Assembly: GCA_019914945.1 (NCBI GenBank)
Contig: CM034108.1
Coordinates: forward strand, 9,054,280 to 9,118,279
Direction: 5' to 3'
Source of the DNA: Typha latifolia
Taxonomy: Eukaryota; Streptophyta; Magnoliopsida; Poales; Typhaceae
DNA: 64,000 bases
In this document: in pieces, positions 1 through 9,789 of the stretch
Position numbering within the stretch: the first letter of the stretch is position 1
How the letters are laid out: every line of letters begins with the position of its first letter
Translations under genes and position numbers: made by a program
The notes under the pieces: generated by a model
What the model was told of the DNA's origin: nothing
The model's database searches: none
Seen by the model: only the letters and a program-made list of their open reading frames with translations

Positions 1-14
1 TTTATTAACTAATT

Positions 15-509
15 TATGTAGACGAGATTATTATCACTCGTAGTGATGTTTTTGGTATTTCATCTGTTATTGATTTTTTAAGTAAGCGATTTGACAAGAA
101 GGATCTTGGATCACTTACTTATTTTCTTGACATGGAAATACAATGCACTGCCTCTTCTATTGTGATTAGCCAAATGAAATATGCTATTGACATTCTTAAT
201 AAAGTACAAACGTTGGGTGCTAAACCTCTCAGTACACTAACTAACTCTGGAGTTAAACTTTCTCAATTGGATGGAGTTTCTATTTCTGATGCCACTTTGT
301 ATTGATGGTGGGTTACAATACTTAACTATGACACACCTAGATATTGTCTTTGCTGTTCATTAAGTTTACTTATTTATGCATCAACCTACTACTACAACTT
401 TGAGGCTGTCAAACGCATTCTTTGCTATATGAAAGATACCCTGCATCTCAGTTTATACTTTACTCCTATCACTGATATGAGTCTTACCGCCTATTCCAAA
501 GTTGATTGG
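15..509 (+). pseudogene. Ty1/copia reverse transcriptase-RNase H fragment
   Basis: The reading frame from position 15 begins at the RT active site, seen as YVDEI where the family has YVDD. It continues through the KDLGSLTYFLDMEI, Q-KYAIDIL and AVKRIL blocks to AYSKVDW, the start of RNase H. A TGA lies at 303. The part matching YLTMTH and FMHQPTTT is in a second frame, so there are at least two frameshifts between about 310 and 405. It is the C-terminal part of a copia pol. The left side runs off the window, and the right side stops exactly where a TGAAATACCCAC LTR-like end begins at 510. The gene is dead. Confidence 0.85.
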
Positions 510-1500
510 TGAAATACCCACTTCCAAAAATCACGTGTTCCTTATATGAAGAATTTCCACGTGATTCTCACGTGACCTGTTAGTGAAATAATCTCACAAT
601 GTATTTGGATAAGTCTAGATATACCATAATAATCCAACAAATAATCCAAAGTTACAATATCACAGGCCTCAACAAGCCTCTAAGAATACAAGTCTAGCAC
701 AAATGTTAAAACATAAATACCCTTGCAGGGGCCAAGACCAATTAGAAATAATAGAATAAACAATACTAAAATAGGAAAATGAATCAGCTACTCCTCGATA
801 TCCGCATCTTCCATAATCAGCACTAAAATATTTCCACCAAAATGGCAGTGAGCACGGGCCAGCAAGTAAAATCCAATAGTAATCTAAGAATATTGTATTG
901 CATGATAAGTAGAAATGCAAACCCATAACATGTCAGAGAAAGTGTCAATTATGACTTTTAATAACTTTCATCATTATAGCTCAATTTACATAGAAATCCA
1001 CACAGAAATCGAGTCACAATGACATGTCTCACAAAGCATCATAAAATCGAGGAGGACTAGTCATTTAGCGGTATTATCGCCCATACATGCCTTGCAACGC
1101 TGCATATGACCGGTTGTCTATGGCCATCAGGCTAAAGACCCCAGTCGTAGGCCCATCAACACCGCTCTAGTAAATCATCGCACAAAGTAGAATCATCACA
1201 TACGGCGAGTAAGAGAACACAGCTTGATAGACGCCCTGACCCTATATCCTTAGGTACCGCTAGAACTACAATCCCTACCTCTCAATCATCTTTTCTAATA
1301 TCATACTAGACTAGTCTCCAACTAGGGTAGTGTAACCATTGGAATGCTCCACTAGCTATCGACCTTAGGTATAGACCGCTAATATAATACTATATAATAC
1401 ACTCTACCCATAACCCCGGGTTGAGTGGTTGAAAAGGGCACTGCCTAGCTGAGACTTGACTAACAATGATACGTGCACGTGGTGTCATGACCTCTATTAT
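510..1500 (-). mobile_element. decayed Tekay/Del-like LTR fragment
   Basis: The left end TGAAATACCCAC resembles the reverse complement of the GTGGGTGTTACA end of the Tekay LTR at 37503. It is followed by CACGTG-rich sequence as in the better copies. Read on the minus strand, the stretch around 1290-1380 resembles the 'gtctagtatgatgatatta' stretch of the LTRs at 30183 and 47055. It cuts the copia frame at 509, consistent with an insertion, but the right end is not recognisable and no TSD can be shown. The assignment rests on short similarities. Confidence 0.4.
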
Positions 1501-1884
1501 TTATTTAACATAATCCTTAAAATAACATGTATTATAAACAAAGCATAGAGTCTATTATACATGTGCATTAAGTGATAAATAATGCAAGTAAGAATTGACA
1601 TGTAATTAATGCAAGTATAAAATAACATGTAATTTTTTTACAAGTAAGAAATGACATTTAATTAATGCAGGTAAAAAATGATATAAGTATGCATTTTTGT
1701 AGACTATTATAGAATTCTACTCGCTTAAGATATTCCTAGAATCCATCTTACTCTCCTAATCAGTCAGCTCTTCCTGAATTTCGAGATCCTTCCCACACAA
1801 TAATGGGTCTATTAATTATAAATAAAATAAAACATAAGATTGATGAACTTATAGGACTAAGTAATTATCGACCATTAAGAATAT
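1501..1884. other. AT-rich stretch without genes
   Basis: It holds a short degenerate tandem repeat (1581-1686) and otherwise AT-rich sequence. A 'cgagatccttcccacacaataatgg' like stretch near 1780 faintly resembles the exon-2 start of the Tekay LTR on the minus strand, so the decayed LTR to the left may extend through here. I see no gene. Confidence 0.4.
1581..1686. repeat. degenerate AT-rich tandem repeat, about 4 units of 27 bp
   Basis: Units start at about 1581, 1609, 1638 and 1664. They share the core AATGCAAGTAAGAA-TGACATGTAATT with substitutions and small gaps. Confidence 0.6.
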
Positions 1885-3304
1885 ATAGCGTTTACCTCCA
1901 AGACTTTCCATTTTTGTTGGACCCATCAAGTCCATGTGAACTAATTATAGCACACGGTCAGTGGTAGCTGCATTTACCTTCTTGTGTGAGATCCTAATTT
2001 ATTTTCCAATTTGACACGAACCACACACTCTTTTTAACATTTCTTTCATCATAGGTATTCCTCTTACCACTTCTTGTTTGGACAGAGTAGATAATTCCTT
2101 ATGATTCACATGTCCAAGACGTTGATGTCAAAGATCTGCAATATTGAAAGAGGCACTGTTACATTTCAATTTATGTGAAGTTCCAACAACATAGCAATTA
2201 TCAGATGTTCTGGATCCATAACATATAACATTACCATCATGATCTAGAAGAGTAAAATCAGTTTTGGAGAATTTTACCTCATAATCTTCATCACAAAATT
2301 GACTGATGCTTAGTAGATTTGCTTTCAAGCCCTTAGCATAAAGAACATTTTCAAGAATAGGAACCCCCGAGAACTTACCTTTCCTTTACCTATTACCTTG
2401 GATGAATTACCATCTCCGAATGTCACAACTCCCCCTTCATGTTTTTCAAGATTACAAAATAACGACTTGTCACCCGACATATGTCTTGAACAACCACTGT
2501 CTAAATACCACAAATTAGAATTTAAAGCTTTCAAGGCTGTATGCACAACATAACATTCCAAATCACTTTTCTTGACCCATATGGCCTTTGTTTTCATCCC
2601 ATAAATGAAAGCACTTCTAAGTTTTTGCAAAAAATTGTAATGAGGTCGAATATGCCCTAGAATGCTGCAATGATAGCATGTCGAGGAGTGTGACTAAAGT
2701 TTACATTTGGTGCCGTTGAAGATTCACTAGTTTGTAGATTCAACTTCAGTTTAGAGGCATTCATCTAGGATTGCTTTGAAAATGTGGTCGATGACTTTAG
2801 ATACTCTTCCTTTTGTATACCTGCAGAAACAAAGACAGTTTTATTATTATCTGAATTTTTAGTGTATCCAACACCATACCTGTCTTTTCTAGAGATCTGA
2901 GCTTTTAGAATCTCGTCAAGTTTATTTTTCCCTTTTAGAAATGTCACTTCCTTATGCAATCGCTCTAGTTCAATTTCATCAGGTTTCATTTTATTTTTTA
3001 CATTGTCAAGTTGTTCAGAAAGGTCTTTGACACGTTCAAGTTCCAATTTGTATTTCTCCTCAAATTGAATTCTTTCTGGTTCGATTACCTTGAGTCGTTG
3101 AAGTAGTCTAAAATTGCTTTTCTTGAGTTCAAACGACTCTAGGTATAGGTCATTATTTGCCTTTTGAATTTCAAATTCATCTTCCTCAGCTGGTAACATA
3201 TCCTGATCATCTCTACTATTAGTATCAACAACAGAATCAATATTAAGTAGAGAAGAGGCAAAAGCTACAAAATTTTCTTCGTCTTTTTTAGAATTTTGAT
3301 TTCT
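1885..3304 (-). pseudogene. SIRE-type Ty1/copia gag, protease and integrase-start relic
   Basis: Read on the minus strand from right to left, there is a gag coiled-coil stretch (LERVKDLSEQLDNVKNK), then a zinc knuckle at about 2640-2690. Its CYHC-ILGHIRPHY pattern has Tyr where the last Cys should be. The protease signature SNLWYLDSGCSRHMSGDK and VTFGDGNSSKVIGKG follow, then NLLSISQFCD, and the GAG-pre-integrase block HQRLGHVNHKELSTLSKQ with CGSCQIGK. It ends at the integrase start MDLMGPTKMESLGGKRY. Several stops and frameshifts break it. The order and motifs fit the SIRE/Maximus copia lineage. The right edge is fused to a chromovirus protease near 3305. Confidence 0.8.
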
Positions 3305-4010
3305 ATCCAGTAGCACTCTCCGACCATTTCTCCAAAATGTAAGCGTGAGGTTTGTAAAATCAAATGTTACGGGCCCTAAGCTTTGAAGCCATTGTGTCCC
3401 CAAGACAATGTCAGCACTTCGCTGGGCCAAGGGATAAAGATCCAATGTGAAAGTTTGGCCTTGCACCTTCAACTCCACACCTCAGCAAATAAAATCAACC
3501 ATCTCCAATCATCCTATCGAACCCGTCCGTGGGTTCCGACTCGAGCCCAATCTTCCTAAGAAGCCTCTTGTCAATAAAGTTGTGGGTGGACCCGGTGTTG
3601 AAGAAGATTCTCACTGTGGTTTTCTTGACTACATCGTTAACCCTAAAGGTGTTTGGTGTGGCTGTCCCGGAATAGGCGTGGAGGGAGATCTCGGCCATAA
3701 TGTCTTCCATGGGCTGCTCCTCCGCCACTTCTTCTTGCTGTTCAGCCACACCTTTATCTTCAACTGCAACCTCATCCTCTACTTCCTCTAATCCATTTAT
3801 TAACATCACCAATCCCGTCGGTTTAGTGCAGCGATGTCCAGGTATAAACTTCTCATCACAACGAAAGCATAGGCCATTGGCTCTCTGTTCCTCCACTTCA
3901 GCAGGTATGAGAGCTCAACTCAGACCTCTAGGTGCATACTTCACATCATGGGAGGGCTTCAGGGGTGCTCGAGGAGGCACCATTGTGGTATGATCTCCTC
4001 TTGAGCAAAA
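3305..4010 (-). pseudogene. chromovirus gag C-terminus and protease fragment
   Basis: The minus strand encodes the knuckle GLCFRCDEKFIPGHRC, then an acidic linker, then a protease with FFNTGSTHNFIDKRLLRKIG. The catalytic Asp of D-T-G is Asn here, so the protease would be inactive. A frameshift near 3490 separates this from ELKVQGQTFTLDLYPL and the ILGTQWLQ-type flap region. Upstream gag has stops near 3910. The sequence is family A-like (compare 14929-16710). It is joined on the right to a truncated A-type LTR with the gag N-terminus missing, and on the left to copia gag. Confidence 0.85.
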
Positions 4011-4070
4011 TGATACAATCTCCTGATACGATTCGGACTTCACCGACGTCGTCTCGAGTTTGGATTTACC

Positions 4071-4178
4071 TTAGGATAAGATTGAGTTTTAGGATAAGAT
4101 TGAGTTTTAGGATAAGATTGTGTTTTAGGATAAGATTGAGTTTTAGGATAATATTGTGTTTTAGGATAAGATTGAGTT
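4071..4178 (+). repeat. 18-bp tandem repeat, 6 units, in LTR U3
   Basis: Six contiguous units of TTAGGATAAGATTGAGTT, with A/T alternation at the 15th base, lie 12 bp upstream of the TATA box. They replace the GCGTTCGAACGC cluster found at this place in other family A LTRs. The sister LTR has five units. Confidence 0.95.
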
Positions 4179-4189
4179 GTTGGTTAGCC

Positions 4190-4197
4190 TATAAAAG
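4190..4197 (+). promoter_or_regulatory. LTR TATA box
   Basis: TATAAAAG follows GGTTAGCC and precedes TATGTGTAGGGCAACC. The same arrangement occurs in every family A LTR here (for example 14385-14392 and, reversed, 12335-12342), so this is the likely U3 core promoter. Confidence 0.7.
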
Positions 4198-4700
4198 TAT
4201 GTGTAGGGCAACCAAAATTAGGAATTGAATATTGAGAATTGAGTTTGCCTTGCCTCCTTCATCTTCTTCGCTCCCGTTCCCTCAATCTCCCCGGCGACGC
4301 CGCTTCTAATCTCCCTCGACAGGCCAATCACCCTAGTCCCTTAGGAGTGGCCCTCTTCTCCCCTTTCTTCCAATTTATCCATCGCTATCCCTAACTTTTC
4401 CATCATCCATAACCCTTCCACCATCACTTTTACACCGGTGCCACCCCATCAACACCGGCCCTCCACAATCCACCATTACCCAGGATTTCGTGCCTTCATC
4501 CACGGAATCCAAAAACAGAGTATCCTGACGTTCGTCTACTAAACGAACGATATCTCGAGATCCCCAACTCCGATTCGCCTGAAACTAGATCCGTTGGAAA
4601 GCTCTTTTCCGGGCCTACAACATATCAAAATTTCACAGTGATCCAACGGCGGGATATTTCGGGATCTTATCTTAAAGTTCCGTGCAAGATCGTAACAATC

Positions 4701-4755
4701 TGGTATCAGAGCCATAGCACCAAAAGAGGGTTCGTATCAAGCTGGTATCAGAGCC
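4701..4755 (+). repeat. PBS-like doublet inside the LTR
   Basis: TGGTATCAGAGCC occurs at 4701-4713 and 4743-4755, 42 bp apart. It matches the complement of the plant initiator tRNA-Met 3' end. Both copies lie inside the TSD-bounded LTR. Confidence 0.9.
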
Positions 4756-4784
4756 TATAGCCGAGGAAGGATCGTACCATCTCC

Positions 4785-5085
4785 CCTTTTGGCTAAGGTT
4801 CGATCTCTTCCAATTCTCAGATTTGGACTGATTTTGGCACGAAACTTTGTAAATAGATATCGAAAGATACCGCCGTCGGATCAATGTGAAATTTGGATAT
4901 GTTGTAGCCCCGAAAAAGATCTTTCGAATAAATCTAGTTTCAGATATCGTCCGATTAGTGGACAAACATCAGGGTGGTCTATTTAGGATCCGTGGATGGA
5001 GGCACGAGATCCTAGGATGATAGTGGTTGGAGGTGAACCAGCGTTTGTGGGGTGGCACCGGTGAAAAGTGGTGATGGTTTATATT
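4785..5085 (-). mobile_element. partial A-like LTR (host of the solo LTR at 4024)
   Basis: The sequence is the reverse complement of an A-type R/U5: GGATCCGTGGATGGAGGCACGA and GGGGTGGCACCGGTGAAAAGTG on the plus strand match other minus-strand A LTRs. Its first 13 bp (TGATACAATCTCC, 4011-4023) lie left of the solo LTR. It breaks off at about 5085. Beyond it, 5086-5267 is AT-rich sequence in which I recognise nothing. Confidence 0.75.
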
Positions 5086-5267
5086 GCCCCACCCAAGTAA
5101 TCTAGTAATCTCTTCAATATCTCGACAGATATAATATTCAATTCATAATATTGATCTATTGCCACACAACTATTTACTAATCCATTATACTTGATATTTA
5201 ATAACACATAAATATGACTTAGACAAATCCACAAAAATATTGTACATGAACTAAAACTACTAATCAT

Positions 5268-6079
5268 GTTAGGTTTTTAATTGTTGGCAATTATGTACAA
5301 AATATTCTAAGTATATTTTAACATGTATATGAGCTTTATACAATTCTAGAATATCTCTGTTTGAAGAATTGCAAGATTATTGGAGAAAAACTATTGAGTT
5401 CACATTGCGTTCACAAACGCGTTCGAACGTGGTGCGTTCACAAACGCGTACGAACGCGGATACTGCATTCACACAGACTGAGAGCTGCGTTCACAAATGC
5501 GTTCGAACGCGGGTACTTGTATTCACACGGACTGAGAGCTGCGTTCACAAATGCGTTCAAACGCGGGTACTGAATTCACATAGACTGAGAGCTACGTTCA
5601 CAAACGCGTTCGAACGCAGGTACTGCGTTCACACAGACCGAGAGCTGCGTTCACAAACGCGTCCGAACACAACCTGAAGAATTCAAGTTGTCGCGTTTGA
5701 ATGCACTCGGGCCCGTTTGAACGCACCTGAGATCAAGTCAGGTTGTTCGAACGCACCCGGGCCGCGTTCTAATGCACCAACAAAGTTTGAAAATCTTGGA
5801 CTTTTGTGAGTTCAGATAAGACTTGGATTTGGCTCTATCTTGGAGATCATATATAAGGATTGTGATGCCCTATCTCTAGTGTGGTTGAAGAAGCATTATT
5901 GAAGGAGACTTCTTGAGGCTACATCGTTTATTCAACTAATAAGGTTCTACTCATCTACAAAAGTTAATCTTTCGTCTTAAGGGCTATCTAGATGAAAGAT
6001 CAATCTCGAGGGCTACTGAAGTTGGACTTCAATCACAAGAAGCAGTGAATTGTGGGTTCTAGCGAGCAAGACTGAAAGG
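5268..6079 (+). mobile_element. probable copia-type (SIRE-like) LTR fragment
   Basis: It starts TGTTAGGTTTTTAATTGTTGG and has a tandem array rich in GCGTTCGAACGC (5407-5670). A TATA-like CATATATAAGG lies near 5850, followed by a leader with short repeated phrases (gaagttggacttcaa). This layout resembles SIRE/Maximus LTRs, but the 3' end is cut by the Tekay LTR fragment starting near 6080. No coding sequence is visible. The assignment is by general resemblance. Confidence 0.4.
5407..5670 (+). repeat. 53-54 bp tandem repeat with TTCGAA palindrome, about 5 units
   Basis: The shared phrase ACTGAGAGCT (once ACCGAGAGCT) recurs at 5477, 5531, 5584 and 5637, a period of 53-54 bp. Each unit contains a GCGTTCACAAA-GCGTTCGAACGC segment with a few substitutions. 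The repeat-derived open frames across it are not genes. Confidence 0.9.
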
Positions 6080-7753
6080 AACAAAGTCATTTAGAATTGA
6101 AGAGCACATAATTACAGCTAGAAACTATCATTTTGTCGGGTTAATTTTAATTAATAGAAAAACTGACATGTTTGTTATAAATAATTTTAGATCCCGACCC
6201 CCCTGTTCAAGAACCTATGGACCTAGCTATCGAGGCTTGATCGTTATCGTAGCAGCGTGAACGAGTGGTGGTTTGGTATTTGCAGTGGTGTGAGTAGTCT
6301 TATCCCTTAGACGCCTTTCTCAAATTAGGATATATTATATCTTATGTACACGCATGTTTTGGCCTCCAACATGATTATATAATTTTATCTAGAGATGATT
6401 TCAGTTAAACATATTTTATCATGCATTTGATTAGGCTGATATGAGATATGAGTACATTGGTGATATATAGAGATGATTATACTGTTATAGCTTTTATGTT
6501 GGGATAATCTTTATCATGAGTATGCATGTGATAGACTAGCAAAAGTATACATGTGTTAGATACATGTTTAGAGTCGGCATTGCATCATTTTTCTCTTGGC
6601 TTCTTTACCACCTAAATTCCTGAGTTGCATGATTTGTTGTCGTACTGGATATATGCATATGATTTATCATGTATAGGAAATCATAAAAGTACATGTGTAT
6701 GTGATGTGATATGATGTGATGGCTGGAACGGTATCTGGTCCAGATTGGTACTGGACATACTCTTAGTGTATGGCAGAGTATGGTGATGGCTGATGATTGT
6801 ACTCTTAGCGTATGACAGGGTACAACTATCATTGATATACCCTTAGCGTATGGCAGGGTATGATTAATCTACATAGATACTCTTAGCGTATGACAGGGTA
6901 TGCTCTGAGCTTGTGACATGATGTGTATCGAGTTTGTGATAGTGAGAGATATGTGGATTATATCTGACTCTGACATATACGATTATCTAGTGGTTGGCAT
7001 GCATCATACATCATCATTGATGTGACCTATTATATTATTGTTATACATGATATGTCGTTATATTCGGTGATGTTATATGGTAATTTTATCATGTGATATA
7101 TTTTTAGATGAGGATATAATATGCTCATTAATGAGGATTAATTTCATTCATATATATGTCATTGAGGATACATATATATATATGTTCATACATGACATCA
7201 TGCTATTTTCTGATTCATATTATCCAGTACATGATTTACTCTCTGTTTGGCATCACTAATTCAGGGTAAGGTCTAATCACTGAGCCTTTAGCTCATGACT
7301 CTCTTTGTTTTCTCATTTCCAAAAACCTAGGTGAGCGAGTGGAGCAGGATACTCCCTTAGAGACCTTGCGAGTGGGTAAAGATTAGTGTGTGGTTAGTGT
7401 TTTGCGCTGGTTGAGTTCTCTTATTTGATGTACTAGTGGACATCCTCCAAGTATGTCTTTATCCTTGTCTTATATAGGTGACTTTGTACTTATATAATGA
7501 TGTATATACCACCGTTGTATATATGTAGTTGTGAAAAGCTCTTGATGATGTGTTGTGGCCTGTGTGGGGCCCATGTAGGGTTATTTGTATGCTGTTGACA
7601 GTTAGACTTGAGTTTTTCTCAGTTTAAATGTTATGGATAAAATTATGATGTTACTACAGGTTTATTTGATTATCAGTATCTAACTGAATGGCCAGGTGTT
7701 ATGCACGTGCCGTGTGGGCTCGTGCCATGCACGTGTTTAGAGTTTGGGTTTCA
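6080..7753 (+). mobile_element. 3' half of a Tekay/Del-type LTR
   Basis: From about 6080 the sequence matches, in opposite orientation, the LTR at 37503-40540. The match covers the branch-point/acceptor region ending TTTTAG|ATCCCG at 6190, the hairpin array (6757-6901), the 'ggcatcactaattcagggtaagg' region followed by 'ctgagcctttagctcatgactc', and the terminal GTGCCATGCACGTGTTTAG. It ends GGGTTTCA, a mutated GGGTGTTACA, at about 7753. The 5' half is missing. No coding sequence is present. Confidence 0.8.
6757..6901 (+). repeat. array of four 25-nt hairpins in Tekay LTR
   Basis: Hairpins lie at 6757-6781, 6799-6823, 6837-6861 and 6877-6901. Each has a 7-bp stem and an 11-nt loop of the form TAGYGTATGRC. 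Stems are ATACTCT/AGAGTAT, GTACTCT/AGGGTAC, ATACCCT/AGGGTAT and ATACTCT/AGGGTAT. The stem changes are paired or G-U compatible. Confidence 0.85.
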
Positions 7754-7797
7754 CAAGAACCGTTCTGGATTAGATTAGGCTGATTCGTAACAAGGAC

Positions 7798-9240
7798 GTG
7801 GAGGAGGGTGCGGAGGAAGATATCCAAGCTGAGATATCTATGCATGCATATTCGGGTACTTCCACGCTAAGGACATTGCGAGTGGACGGACTTGTTAGAA
7901 AGCATTGTCTGCACATCCTTATCGATTCTAGGAGTACACAACTTTTTAGACGAGAGGTTGGTGAGGAAGATGGGCTTGGACGCTGAACTTACCGCGAGGT
8001 TTGAGGTTGCTATTGGAGACGGCACGAAGCTTCGGCCAGAGAGCTTGTGCCACCTGGTCAGTATACGGGTGCAAGGACACGACATCATTATGGACTTGTA
8101 TCTGTTGGCGCTACGAGGAGCGGACATTGTCCTTGGCACTTAGTGGTTGCAGAGCTTGGGACCCATCAAATTTGATTTTCGGATTATGTGGATAAAATTT
8201 ATGCAAGGAAACAAAGAGGTGCGGCTTGATGTCGTTCGATCCCCGCTGGTTCCTGCGATGCAGCCAATGGTGGGGCTGCTTTCTGCGAGTGATTGGGCCT
8301 ATCTTCTTTAGTTAGGACCAGCCAGAGATGAGCCTCAAATAATTCCAAGTACTACAATTGATTTGTCTAATTATTGGATAAATTTGCTGGACTATTTAAG
8401 GAGCCAAAGGAGTTGCCGTCAAGGTGAACCGCGAACCATCGCATAGAGATTGTGCCCGGAGTTGCACCGGCATATGTGAGACCATATCGGTATCCACATG
8501 TGCAGAAGAAAGTTATCTCCAAGATGGTGGCCGAGATATTGGAGCAAGGCATCATACAACCAAATCATAGCTCTTACTCATTGCTCGTGTTATTGGTGCG
8601 GAAGAAGGATGGGTTGTGACGTTTTTGTGTCGACTATCGGGCACTAAACGCTATCACTGTTAAGGATCGATATCCCATTTTGGTCATAGAGGAGCTTTTG
8701 GACGAGCTTGCAGGGGCAACCATATTTAGCAAACTTGACTTGAAGGCCGGGTATCATCAAATTAGAGTTCACCCAGCAGATGTGCAGAAAACTGCATTTC
8801 GAACTCCGGATGGGCACTACGAGTTCAGGGTGATGCCATTTTATCTCAACAATGCTCCAGCTACTTTTCAAGGCCTCATGAATGATATTTTTCGGCCTCT
8901 GCTGTGACGGTATGTCTTTTTATTCTTTGATGATATTTTGGTGTACAACGGGACTGAAATGGAGCATTGGCGGCATTTAGAGAATGTGCTGAATTTGTTG
9001 AAGCAAAACCAGCTGAAGATTAAGAAGCCGAAGTGCCTATGGGGAGTACCACAAGTGGAGTATTTAGGCCACATCATAACAGCAGAAGGAGTGGCAGCGG
9101 ATCCTCAAAAGGTGGTGTGCATGATAGCTTGGCCGATCCTTACTTCCACCACAGGATTGCACGGCTTCTTAGGGCTGACTGGGTATTATCGCCGTTTCAT
9201 CACTGGGTATTATCCTCAAAATCGCTGCTCCTCCCACTTC
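7798..9240 (+). pseudogene. family B protease and reverse transcriptase (broken)
   Basis: Protease: AEISMHAYSGTS and LRVDGLVRK lead to LIDSRST, where the Gly of D-S/T-G is Arg, so it is inactive; a frameshift follows near 7945. A stop replaces Gln or Trp before WLQSLGP near 8143. RT: a TGA lies at about 8617 before [50 protein letters not shown] and the catalytic FFDDILVYN (8923-8949) are readable. A TGA at about 8905 precedes the catalytic block. The connection motif GFLGLTGYYRRFIT is at about 9160. A frameshift near 9210 separates it from RNase H. This is the plus-strand pol whose 3' LTR starts at 11161. Confidence 0.9.
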
Positions 9241-9241
9241 T

Positions 9242-9760
9242 TTGCTGAGGAAGGACTCGTCTAGATGGACGGAGGAAGCCACTACAGTCTTTGAAAAATT
9301 AAAAATAGCAATGACAACGGCGCTCGTTCTAGCTCTACCGGACTTCACCAAAGAGTTAATTGTGGAATGCGATGCGTCAGGAATTGGCATAGGAGCTATG
9401 CTAATGCAAGGAGGACGTCCCATAGCCTTTCTCAGCAAGACTTTATCACAAAAATCCCAGCAATTATCGATCTGCGAGAGGGACATATTGGCAATCCTGC
9501 ATGTGGTGACAAAATGGAAGCCTTATTTGATTGGTAGGCGATTTATTATTCAAATCGATCAAAAGAGTTTTCCATACTTTGTGCGACAGCGAATTTGCAC
9601 TCTCGCATAGTAGAGATGGGTCACAAAATTGCTGGGGTATGATTATAAAATTTAGTACAAGAAGGGGCTCGAAAATAGAGCGGCGGATGCACTATTTTGC
9701 CAACCCAATACCACTGAGCTTGCTGTATTTTCTTCTCCCACTTTTCCTTTTCTTGATGAG
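9242..9760 (+). pseudogene. family B RNase H
   Basis: The frame runs [74 protein letters not shown]. It has the Asp of the VECDAS motif and the Glu of the ERDILAI motif. Two TAG stops after ICTLA (about 9610) break the frame before [12 protein letters not shown]. The ADAL end with its FCQ (normally SRQ) follows. It degrades the RNA strand of the hybrid in the normal element; this copy cannot. Confidence 0.88.
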
Positions 9761-9789
9761 CTGAGGTATGCATGTACATTTGACCCAGA

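Larger units (their letters stand above)
4024..4779 (+). mobile_element. solo LTR, family A variant with 18-bp enhancer array (TSD TCTCC)
   Basis: It begins TGATACGATTCGGACTTCACC and ends GATCGTACCA. TCTCC is present directly on both sides (4019-4023 and 4780-4784), so both ends are firm. It contains six 18-bp repeats, a TATA box, a pyrimidine-rich R/U5 and, just before its 3' end, two copies of TGGTATCAGAGCC. It sits in a minus-strand chromovirus LTR (4011-4023 plus 4785-5085). A near-identical sister solo LTR lies at 55588-56324. A solo LTR is the usual product of recombination between the two LTRs of one element. Confidence 0.95.

Noticed and set aside
4701..4755. tRNA gene or pol III promoter suggested by TGGTATCAGAGCC and TTCGAA motifs
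   Set aside because: Only the 3' 12-13 nt complement is present and no cloverleaf can be drawn. The TTCGAA motifs lack an A box at suitable distance.
5361..5677. Open frames with repeated VHKRVRT/FTNAFERG-like peptides
   Set aside because: The periodicity is that of the 54-bp DNA repeat; there is no start context, domain or conservation as protein.
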